Below, in pieces: positions 1-5,930 of a stretch of DNA of 5,930 bases. Both the position numbers and the translations under genes were made by a program. The notes beneath the pieces are model-generated. The model was not told the origin of the DNA and searched no databases. It saw only the letters and a program-made list of their open reading frames with translations. Each line of letters opens with the position of its first letter. Within the stretch, counting starts at the first letter, position 1. The DNA is from Trueperaceae bacterium (GTDB lineage Bacteria; Deinococcota; Deinococci; Deinococcales; Trueperaceae): contig JAABSI010000139.1 in assembly GCA_011390455.1 (NCBI GenBank), positions 1-5,930 on the forward strand. Reading direction: 5' to 3'.

Positions 1-2048
1 GGGTCCGGGTGCGAGACGATGTCGTAGCGGTAGACGTCGTAGGGGACCGAGGTGAAGACGACCGCGTCCTCGAGCGAGCCCGAGGTGTAGGTGACGGTCT
101 TCTCGACGGTGTAGGCCGCGCCTGCCCAGGCGCTCGCCGTGGCGGTCACGGTCTTCTTCAACTCGACGCCGGCGCTCACGGGGACGAAGGGGATGTTCAG
201 CTCCGTCTCGAACCCGGTGGTCACGCTCGCCTTGACGGTGACCGTCAGCGACGCATCGACGGTGGTGCTGGTCCCTTGGCCGAAGCGGGTGACGCAGGCG
301 CCCAGGTTCTGCGCGATGCCCTCTTGGCATGGTGGAGCGGCCATCGCGGCGATGATCAGCGGCTCGGTGAAGACGAGCTCGTAGCTGCCGGCGCCGTACT
401 TGAGGACCGGCCCGTCGGCGTCGACGTTGGCCGGCACGACGATCGGCATCGCGGACCCCTGCGGGTTCGAGGTGCCGGGCATCGCGACCTCGCTGAGCTG
501 CGCCCAGCCGTTCACACCGATCGAGGAGATCGCGGAGATGCCCCAGACGGGCATCGTGTTCCGGTTCTGGTGGTAGAGCAGCACGTTCTCGCGGCCATCG
601 CCGGTGACGTCGGCGGCGATCATTTCCATCGAGGTGACGCCCAGGGTCTGGCCGGGGTCGGCGTTGTCGAACAGGAAGAGGTCGGACGGCAGCTCGACGC
701 CCGCGAGGCGCGTGAAGGGCGCGGCGTTCGCGAAGTTGTCGAACACCAGCTGATTCGCCACGATCTCGTGGATGCCGTCTCCGTCGAGGTCCGGCGTCGT
801 CAGGAAGACGAAGAAGCGGTCCCAGGCGTTGAAGGCGGGGCAGTTCTGGTAGAAGAGGCTCTCGACGGTCGCCCCGAGCGTGGCGAAGCCGCTCGCGCCG
901 TCGTCGAAGGCGATCAGCAGGGCAGCGAAGGGGTCGTCGCAGAACCCGGCGAGGTTGGTGGCCCCGCTGAGGATCACCTCGTCGAGCCCGTCGCCGTCGA
1001 CGTCGGCGAGCTTGATGTCGGCCGCCTCGGCGGGGACGACCCCGCCGACGTTCGCCTGGACCGAGCCAGATCGGAGGAGCGTGCGTCCGGCGTTCGCGTC
1101 GTCGAAGAGGTAGTACGTGGCCAGCCCGTTCCCGGAGCTCACCTCGTTGAGCACCACGCCGAGCTCGAGCCCCTGGTCGTAGTCGAGTTGGCCCGCAGCC
1201 ATCCGGACGTAGAGGGCCGCGTTCGCCACCTGCGGGTCGAGCGTCGTCGTCTCGCCGGCGTCGATCGAGAACGAGCCGGCGACGCTGCCGGTGAGGACGA
1301 CCAGCTCGACGCGGTCGCCGTACGCGATCGCCGCCACCAGGTCGTCGCGGCCGTCGCCGTCGGGGTCGTAGGCGAGGAGCGTCAGGCTCTCGACGCTGGC
1401 GCCGGCGGCGAGCGAGGAGGTGCGCGCGGTGAAGCCGGCGGCCGCGTCCTCGAAGACGCGCAGCTTGAGGACGTCGTCGCTCGCGTCGACGAAGATCGCG
1501 GCGATCTCGTCGAAGCCGTCGCCGTCGAGGTCGCCCGCCGCCACGGCGCGGCGCGTCTGGAAGTGGTTGTCGCTGCCGTCGGGGAGGGCCCACTCGTTGC
1601 CGCTGCTGAGGTCGGCGAGGACCGTCTCGGAGCCGAACTCGATGGTCCCGGTCGGCGTGACCGCGACCTCCTCGAGCTTGCGCACCTCGAAGGTGGTGCC
1701 CACCGGGGTGCTGCCGGCGATGTCCGGGTTGGCCAGGACGAGCTCCATGTGCGGGTTGGCGGCGCTCTCGTCGGTGAAGGCCTCGGGCTCGCCGAGCGAA
1801 GCGGAGGGGCCCAGCGGGGCGTCGTCCTCGCCGAGGGTGCTGCCGTCGGGCGCGCGGCGCGGCGTCGCGGTCGTGTCGACCCCGAGCGTCGTCAGGGCCT
1901 CGGCGACGGGGTCGTTCCCCGGGGTCGGGTCCGGGGTGCCGCCGCCCGGTCCCGCGGTGCCGCACGCTGCGAGCAGGGCGGCGACGGCGAAAGCGAGGGC
2001 GAGGCGCGCGAGGCGCGGCGTACGGGTCCACCGGGCGTGGGTGGGCAT
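1..2048 (-). CDS. VCBS/FG-GAP repeat lipoprotein, 3' end outside window
   Basis: This frame is open from the ATG at 2048-2046 to the window edge, giving at least 682 residues with no stop; the C-terminus is missing. Residues 1-28 form a lipoprotein signal peptide (Arg-rich start, hydrophobic 13-28) ending in the lipobox LLAAC, with C29 the predicted lipidated cysteine. Gly at +2 would favour outer-membrane sorting by the Lol rule of enterics. A Gly/Pro/Thr/Asp linker follows. Asp-rich loops of the VCBS/FG-GAP type (DxDGDGxxE) begin near residues 173, 228, 289 (degenerate), 349, 420 and 480, as in calcium-binding beta-propeller proteins of the cell surface. Residues about 545-682 are a separate beta-rich part with alternating Thr/Val/Ser. 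The likely role is a surface-exposed binding or adhesion protein; the ligand is unknown. A strong SD supports the start. The lipoprotein and repeat calls are firm; the function is open. Confidence 0.9.
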   Translation of the reverse strand, partial: MPTHARWTRTPRLARLALAFAVAALLAACGTAGPGGGTPDPTPGNDPVAEALTTLGVDTTATPRRAPDGSTLGEDDAPLGPSASLGEPEAFTDESAANPHMELVLANPDIAGSTPVGTTFEVRKLEEVAVTPTGTIEFGSETVLADLSSGNEWALPDGSDNHFQTRRAVAAGDLDGDGFDEIAAIFVDASDDVLKLRVFEDAAAGFTARTSSLAAGASVESLTLLAYDPDGDGRDDLVAAIAYGDRVELVVLTGSVAGSFSIDAGETTTLDPQVANAALYVRMAAGQLDYDQGLELGVVLNEVSSGNGLATYYLFDDANAGRTLLRSGSVQANVGGVVPAEAADIKLADVDGDGLDEVILSGATNLAGFCDDPFAALLIAFDDGASGFATLGATVESLFYQNCPAFNAWDRFFVFLTTPDLDGDGIHEIVANQLVFDNFANAAPFTRLAGVELPSDLFLFDNADPGQTLGVTSMEMIAADVTGDGRENVLLYHQNRNTMPVWGISAISSIGVNGWAQLSEVAMPGTSNPQGSAMPIVVPANVDADGPVLKYGAGSYELVFTEPLIIAAMAAPPCQEGIAQNLGACVTRFGQGTSTTVDASLTVTVKASVTTGFETELNIPFVPVSAGVELKKTVTATASAWAGAAYTVEKTVTYTSGSLEDAVVFTSVPYDVYRYDIVSHPD
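579..1556 (-). repeat. Protein-level VCBS/FG-GAP repeat region in the lipoprotein
   Basis: About six units are spaced 55-71 residues apart. Each has a core Asp loop followed by a hydrophobic strand. The clear cores start at D173 (DLDGDGFDEI), D228 (DPDGDGRDDL), D349 (DVDGDGLDEV) and D420 (DLDGDGIHEI). D480 is weaker (DVTGDGRENV), and D289 (DYDQGLELGV) has lost the DGDG core. Such loops bind calcium in integrin-type propellers. Six units of about 60 residues are close to a seven-blade propeller, which is an inference from spacing only. Confidence 0.8.
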
Positions 2049-2144
2049 GGGGTCCTCCTCCGCCGTTCTGAGCGTCCGAACGTGCGTGGAGCGACCCTAG
2101 CGAGGGGGTCTCAGTCGGCTATCAGTCGCCCGACGGCGGGGCGC
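2049..2144 (-). other. Intergenic region between hydrolase and lipoprotein genes
   Basis: These 96 nt hold the strong SD of the lipoprotein gene. At 2114-2134 there is an imperfect inverted repeat (GTCGGC arms, one bulged base, 8-nt loop) with no T-run after it. I find no -35/-10 pair close to a standard consensus; a lone TAGGGT on the minus strand has no matching -35. Whether the lipoprotein gene is read from the upstream operon or from its own promoter here cannot be decided. Confidence 0.4.
2053..2061 (-). promoter_or_regulatory. Strong ribosome binding site of the lipoprotein gene
   Basis: The minus strand reads GGAGGAGGA followed by CCCC and then the ATG at 2048. The core GGAGG lies 8 nt from the start codon. 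It is the best SD in the window and fixes the start that gives an intact lipobox at residue 29. Confidence 0.75.
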
Positions 2145-4151
2145 TCAGCGCCAGACGCTCGTCGCTTCGGGTCGTGGTTCGGCGTCGCCGACGGGGTCGG
2201 GGCCGGCGGCGGCCAGCCAGGTGGCGGCGAGCCAGTCGGCCACGGCCGGGTCCCATTGCAGGTCGATGTGGTGCAGGAAGGCCCACGGGTGGTCGCCGTC
2301 GGGGTCGGCGGCGTCCGGGCGGTACCAGGAGCCGGGCAGTGGCTCGCCCGCGACGGGCCAGGTGCGCCCGACCGCCAGGTACGGGCCGTCCGCGTCGCTG
2401 CCGAGCTGCCAGCCGAGCGCCGAGTCGACCGGCACGACGCCGTCGGCGTCGATCTCGCCGTCGCCCACCCGCCCCTCTGGCTGCGCCACCGGCGGCGTCT
2501 CGCCGGGCGGCTCGCGCTCCAGGAGCAGATCGCGGACGATCGCGACGGTCGGCTCGTCGACCTCGCTCAGGTCGACGTCGGCGACCGAACCGACGTCGAG
2601 GACGCCGGGCGCCTCGCCGCAGCGGACGACCGCGCACCACAGGCGCCCCAGCAGCCCGCGCGTGGGGATCTCGCCGGTGTACGGGCCGCGGACGAAGTCG
2701 ACCCGCGCGGCGAGCTCGAGCGTGAGGCGGGCGTCCCCACGGCCGATGGTCACCCGGTCGGGCGCGGTGGGTGCGCGGGTGACGCGATCCAGGACCTCGT
2801 TGGGCGCCGGGTGGTCTTCGGCCGCGCCCCAGCCGCGCTTCGGGATGCCCAAGACGTGCACGGTGGGGTCGGCGAGCAGCATCTGCATCAGGAAGTCGCG
2901 GTAGAGCGTCGGGTCGACGCCGATGTGCTCGGCGTGCCAAGCGGCGAGCTCCCATTCGATGCGGTCGCTGACGAGCGGGTCGACGAAGAAGCGACCGCCG
3001 GGCGAGCGCGCGGCGAGCGCCAACACCGGTACGACGCTGCCGTCGCCCCGGCGCGCACGGTGGGCCGCGAGCAGGCCCTGCTCGGGGTCGTTGAGCGCCG
3101 CCCAGACGTCGGTGCGGACGTGCTCGGTGACCGGGTCCTCGAGGCGCAGGAAGCTCGCGCCTTCGTCGAGCAGCGGCGTCAGCCAGCGCCGGACGAAGCC
3201 GTTCGGGCGCACGTACTCGGCCCGGAAGAGCTCTTGGGCCGACGCCATCAGCGCCGCTCGGTCGGCGGCGGCGGAGCCCTCGTGCGGGCTTCCCAGCGTG
3301 ATCAGGTAGAGCGTGCGGTCGCGCAACCGGTCGGCGCGGGCCCGCGTCGTGGGGTCGGTCCCGAAGGGGCCGCCGTCGATGGGCGGGTTCGTCAGCAGGT
3401 AGCGGGCGACGAGCCCGCCGAAGCTGTGGCCGATCAGCACGACCTGCGGCTCGCGGTCGCCGAGGTCGCCGTCGGCCCCCGCACCCGCCGCCGCACCGTC
3501 CGGCGCCAGCCACGCGCGGTAGTGCTCGAGGCCCGCGTCGATCTGCGCAGCGGCCGCGACCACTTGCTCGCCCAGACCGAGCGAACCGTCGCGGGTGGGG
3601 ACGAACACGGCCCGCGTGGGCCGCGCCCCGTCCTCGGCGCCCTCGGTCGCGCCCGCGCTCGGTAGGAACAGGCCGTAGGCCACCGCGTCGCCGTCGGGAG
3701 CGTCGGCCCCCGGGGCGTCGGCCCATGTCGTGGCGGTCAGCGGCTCGCCGTCGACGAGCCGCGGCGGCCGGCCGTCGAGCAGCCCGCGGACGAAGGCGAA
3801 GCTCCAGTAGCGCCGAGCGTAGGCGTGCGTCCCGACGTCGGGGTCGAGCGCGCGGCTTGCCGTCATGCCGTGCAGCAGCACCACCAGCGTGGGCCGGTCG
3901 GGGTCGAACGGGAAGGGCTCGGCGTCCGGACGGCCGGCGTACGGCTCGTCGAGCGGCCAGGTCGGGACCTCGGGCGTGTCCGGCATGCTGCGCGCCGCCC
4001 GAGTCAACAGGTCCGCGGCCTGGATGGTCGCGCGTCGTTGCGCCCACCAGAGGCCGGCCGCGGCGATCGCGGCCACCCCGAGCGTGATCGCTATCCACAT
4101 GCGCCGCCTCCGTCCCGAACGCTTCGGTGCGCGTCCGTCCTGCCCGGCCAT
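2145..4151 (-). CDS. Membrane-anchored alpha/beta hydrolase, lipase/PGAP1-like
   Basis: This 668-residue protein probably hydrolyses an ester of unknown identity outside the cytoplasm. An Arg/Lys-rich N-terminus (residues 7-17) and one hydrophobic helix (18-38) suggest a type II signal anchor; a cleaved signal peptide is possible. Lipase landmarks appear in order: LLHG at 92-95 (oxyanion region), GHSFGG at 241-246 with S243 as nucleophile, TLGSPHEG at 285-292, DGVVPVDSA at 570-578 with D570 as probable acid, and HHID at 627-630 with H627 or H628 as probable base. About 280 residues separate the SPHEG strand from the catalytic Asp, far more than in a compact lipase; this region probably holds a lid or extra domain. 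The start lies 3 nt after the stop of the flavoenzyme gene, which implies a shared transcript. Family assignment is good; the substrate is unknown. Confidence 0.88.
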   Translation of the reverse strand: MAGQDGRAPKRSGRRRRMWIAITLGVAAIAAAGLWWAQRRATIQAADLLTRAARSMPDTPEVPTWPLDEPYAGRPDAEPFPFDPDRPTLVVLLHGMTASRALDPDVGTHAYARRYWSFAFVRGLLDGRPPRLVDGEPLTATTWADAPGADAPDGDAVAYGLFLPSAGATEGAEDGARPTRAVFVPTRDGSLGLGEQVVAAAAQIDAGLEHYRAWLAPDGAAAGAGADGDLGDREPQVVLIGHSFGGLVARYLLTNPPIDGGPFGTDPTTRARADRLRDRTLYLITLGSPHEGSAAADRAALMASAQELFRAEYVRPNGFVRRWLTPLLDEGASFLRLEDPVTEHVRTDVWAALNDPEQGLLAAHRARRGDGSVVPVLALAARSPGGRFFVDPLVSDRIEWELAAWHAEHIGVDPTLYRDFLMQMLLADPTVHVLGIPKRGWGAAEDHPAPNEVLDRVTRAPTAPDRVTIGRGDARLTLELAARVDFVRGPYTGEIPTRGLLGRLWCAVVRCGEAPGVLDVGSVADVDLSEVDEPTVAIVRDLLLEREPPGETPPVAQPEGRVGDGEIDADGVVPVDSALGWQLGSDADGPYLAVGRTWPVAGEPLPGSWYRPDAADPDGDHPWAFLHHIDLQWDPAVADWLAATWLAAAGPDPVGDAEPRPEATSVWR

Positions 4152-4154
4152 GGT

Positions 4155-5543
4155 TCAGCCCTCGGGGGCCGCACGCGGCGGCAGCTTCTTGCCGGGGTTC
4201 ATGATCCCGGCGGGGTCGAGCGCGTCCTTGATCGCCCACATCAGGTCGACGGCGTCGCCGTGCTCCGCGCGGACGAAGGTGCGCTTGCGCAGCCCCACCC
4301 CGTGCTCGCCGGTGATGGTGCCGCCGGCCGCGAGCGTGAGGGCGACCAGCTCGGCGTAGGCGGCGTCGATCCGCGCCGCGGCCTCGGCGTCGTCCGCCGG
4401 GAACATCAGCGTCAGGTGGAAGTTGCCATCCCCGACGTGGCCGATGACGTATCCGGGCACGTCCAGGCGCCCGATGGCGGCCACCGACGCGTCGATCACC
4501 TCGGCGAGGCGCGAGACCGGCACCGCCAGGTCGGTGATCAGGTTGCGCAGGCCCGGGTGGGCGGCGACGAAGGCGTAGTACGCCTGGTGGCGCGCCTTCC
4601 AGAGCGCCGCGAGCGCCTCCGGGTCGCTGGCGCTCTCGGCCGCTGCCGACCCGTGGTCGCGCGCGAGCTCGAGCGCGACCTCCGCGGCGCGGCGCACCGC
4701 GTCGGCGTCGCCGTGGAACTCCAGGAAGACGGTCGGCGCCTCGACGAGCGCGATGCCGAGGTGGGCGCGGATGGCGCGGATCGCGGCGGCGTCGAGGAGT
4801 TCGCAGCGCGCGACCGGCACGCCGGCCTGGATGAGTTCGGTCACGTACGCCACGCAACCGTGGACGTCCGCGAAGGTCGCGCGCGCGCCCATGGTCGCCT
4901 CGGGCCGGGGCACGAGCCGCACCGTGAGCTCGGTGATCACGCCCAGCGTCCCCTCGGCGCCGCACAAGAGCTGCGTGAGCGCGTAGCCCGAGGACGACTT
5001 GGGCGCGCGACCGCCGGTGCGCACGACCCGACCGTCGGCGGTGACGACCTCGAGGCCCAGCACCAGGTCGCGCATCACGCCGTAGCGCACCGCCATGGTG
5101 CCCGACGCGTTCGTCGACGCCATCCCACCGAGGCTGGCCTCGGCGCCGGGGTCGACGGGGAAGAAGAGGCCGGTGGCGCGCAGGTGCTCGTTGAGCCGCG
5201 GGTACGTGACGCCGGGCTGCACCACGGCGAGGAAATCCTCGGCGGCGACCTCGACGATCCGGTCCATGCGCGTGAGGTCGAGCGAGATGCCGGCCTCGAC
5301 CGGCACCGTCTGGCCCTCGAGGCTCGAGTTGACCGCGACCGGCGTGACCGGCGTGCGGGTGGCGTGGGCGAGCTCGAGCACGCGCCGGACGTCCTCGGTC
5401 GACTCGGGGTACACCACGACGTCGGGGCGCCGGAAGGCGTCGGTCGACTCGCCGCGTGCGTGCAGGTCGAGCGCGCTCTCGGAGACGTCGATCTGGTCGG
5501 GGCGCAGCAGGTCGCGCAGGCGGGGGAGGACGGTGGGGTCCAT
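4155..5543 (-). CDS. FAD-binding oxidase, D-lactate dehydrogenase (LDHD/GlcD) type
   Basis: This 462-residue protein is full length for the FAD_binding_4 plus FAD-oxidase_C family. It closely follows mitochondrial LDHD, as I recall that sequence, along its whole length. It should oxidise a D-2-hydroxyacid, probably D-lactate or a relative, to the 2-oxoacid and pass electrons to a carrier. The FAD domain spans about residues 36-215 and contains PESTEDV (46-52), SLEG (74-77), the FPVDPGAEASLGG stretch (128-140), NASGT (145-149) and GAEGTLG (195-201). The C-terminal domain holds GHVGDGNFH (368-376) and GEHGVG (412-417). By family precedent H369, H376 and E413 bind the active-site metal, and R318 is a candidate substrate contact. 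There is no signal peptide or membrane helix. Glycines usual in the first FAD loop are replaced (PVAVNSS, 68-74). The SD is weak. Family is firm; the exact substrate is not. Confidence 0.93.
   Translation of the reverse strand: MDPTVLPRLRDLLRPDQIDVSESALDLHARGESTDAFRRPDVVVYPESTEDVRRVLELAHATRTPVTPVAVNSSLEGQTVPVEAGISLDLTRMDRIVEVAAEDFLAVVQPGVTYPRLNEHLRATGLFFPVDPGAEASLGGMASTNASGTMAVRYGVMRDLVLGLEVVTADGRVVRTGGRAPKSSSGYALTQLLCGAEGTLGVITELTVRLVPRPEATMGARATFADVHGCVAYVTELIQAGVPVARCELLDAAAIRAIRAHLGIALVEAPTVFLEFHGDADAVRRAAEVALELARDHGSAAAESASDPEALAALWKARHQAYYAFVAAHPGLRNLITDLAVPVSRLAEVIDASVAAIGRLDVPGYVIGHVGDGNFHLTLMFPADDAEAAARIDAAYAELVALTLAAGGTITGEHGVGLRKRTFVRAEHGDAVDLMWAIKDALDPAGIMNPGKKLPPRAAPEG
4159..4163 (-). 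promoter_or_regulatory. Ribosome binding site of the hydrolase gene, inside the preceding gene's 3' end
   Basis: The minus strand reads GAGGG, then 7 nt that include the TGA of the flavoenzyme gene, then the ATG at 4151. The SD therefore lies within the last codons of the upstream gene, which fits translational coupling. It supports this start over the internal Met18, which would remove the basic N-terminus before the membrane helix. Confidence 0.5.
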
Positions 5544-5580
5544 GGCGCTCAGTCTCGCACTCGCGCCGGGCTCGTTCGCG
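5544..5580 (-). other. Short intergenic gap inside the probable operon
   Basis: These 37 nt separate the stop of the small acidic protein gene from the ATG of the flavoenzyme. No hairpin with a T-tract and no promoter-like hexamers are visible. Only a poor purine-rich SD candidate (GAG within GAGACTGAG) precedes the flavoenzyme start. Co-transcription is the simplest reading. Confidence 0.45.
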
Positions 5581-5910
5581 TCAGTTCTTCTGCGCCGACG
5601 ACCGATCGATCAGGTCCTGCACCGACAGGATCTGGCCCGCGCGCAGGGCGTCCATAGCGGGGCCGGAGGCGACGAAGGCCTTGAGCAGTTCGAGCGCGTG
5701 CAGCACCGCGTCGGCCTCTTCGTCGTCGTACAGCACGAGCTCCTCGCCGGACGGGAGGTGCGCGACCAGCTCGGCGTAGGCGGGCGTGGCGCGGCCCTCG
5801 TCGATCGCGTCGGGGTCGGTGTCGTCGGGGTAGACGTCCAGCACGTCGATGAACTCGACGGCGTCGAGGTTCACGAGTTGCTGATCCGCCGTGAGCATCC
5901 AGGTGGCCAT
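5581..5910 (-). CDS. Small acidic conserved-type hypothetical protein
   Basis: This 109-residue protein was not recognised as a named family. It contains 23 Asp/Glu against 5 Arg/Lys, and has no signal peptide or membrane segment, so it is probably cytosolic. Residues 4-27 look like two short beta strands (LVNLDAVEFIDV). An acidic loop (29-38, rich in D and P) follows, then another strand pair around 48-61 (LPSGEELVLY), then helices at 63-80 and about 84-103. The arrangement 'QLVNLD... LPSGEELVLY..EEA' resembles small uncharacterised bacterial proteins I have seen, without a known function. The frame has a TAG four codons before the ATG at 5910, so this is the earliest ATG, but no SD is visible; Met5 is an alternative. 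It precedes the flavoenzyme gene by 37 nt and may be its operon partner. Confidence 0.7.
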   Translation of the reverse strand: MATWMLTADQQLVNLDAVEFIDVLDVYPDDTDPDAIDEGRATPAYAELVAHLPSGEELVLYDDEEADAVLHALELLKAFVASGPAMDALRAGQILSVQDLIDRSSAQKN

Positions 5911-5930
5911 AGATCGATGCTACACCCGGG

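Noticed and set aside
2049..2110. TAGGGT on the minus strand as a -10 element for the lipoprotein gene
   Set aside because: No -35-like hexamer lies 16-18 nt upstream, and such hexamers occur by chance.
2114..2134. Imperfect inverted repeat (GTCGGC arms) after the hydrolase gene as a rho-independent terminator
   Set aside because: The stem is about six pairs with a bulge, and no T-tract follows on the minus strand.
9..3665. A plus-strand open frame of 1218 codons antisense to the lipoprotein and the hydrolase
   Set aside because: It spans two well-supported minus-strand genes and their intergenic gap. Its translation is a low-complexity mix of Arg, Gly, Val, Asp and Glu with no motif. Long stop-free antisense frames are expected at this GC content.
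2122..4965. A minus-strand open frame of 947 codons overlapping the hydrolase and flavoenzyme genes
   Set aside because: The product is almost entirely Arg, Pro, Gly and Ala. It covers parts of two genes that have clear family motifs in other frames.
3825..5657. A plus-strand open frame of 610 codons antisense to the flavoenzyme
   Set aside because: It has Arg/Gly/Val/Asp-rich composition and no recognisable domain, and it overlaps the LDHD-type gene throughout. It is a shadow of that gene.

Overview
The window comes from a very GC-rich bacterial chromosome. All four genes I accept lie on the minus strand, so transcription runs from high to low coordinates. An N-terminal lipobox on a protein carrying Asp-rich VCBS/FG-GAP repeats, together with a membrane-anchored lipase-like hydrolase, suggests a Gram-negative-type envelope. 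Myxococcota (Polyangia-like) or a similarly GC-rich lineage would fit, but nothing in the window fixes the taxonomy.

Layout, in the direction of transcription. At 5910-5581 is a small, strongly acidic hypothetical protein. After a 37-nt gap, 5543-4155 encodes a complete FAD-linked oxidase of the D-lactate dehydrogenase (LDHD/GlcD) type. Only 3 nt after its stop, 4151-2145 encodes a 668-residue membrane-anchored alpha/beta hydrolase with lipase signatures. After a 96-nt gap, a gene starts at 2048 behind a strong ribosome binding site and runs off the left edge of the window. It encodes a lipoprotein with about six calcium-binding-type repeats and a beta-rich module after them.

The first three genes look like one transcription unit; upstream members may lie beyond 5930. 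The lipoprotein could be read through or have its own promoter, since the gap shows no convincing terminator or promoter. The predicted locations differ: a cytoplasmic or inner-face flavoenzyme, an anchored extracytoplasmic hydrolase and an envelope lipoprotein. No single pathway can be read from the set. An acyl-ester hydrolase next to a 2-hydroxyacid dehydrogenase could mean release and oxidation of a hydroxyacid, but that is speculation.

No RNA genes, mobile elements, CRISPR arrays or long DNA repeats were seen. The window is mostly ordinary chromosomal sequence. The item most worth a second look is the beta-hairpin-like module at the visible C-terminal end of the lipoprotein, which recalls aerolysin/ETX-MTX2 pore-forming proteins.
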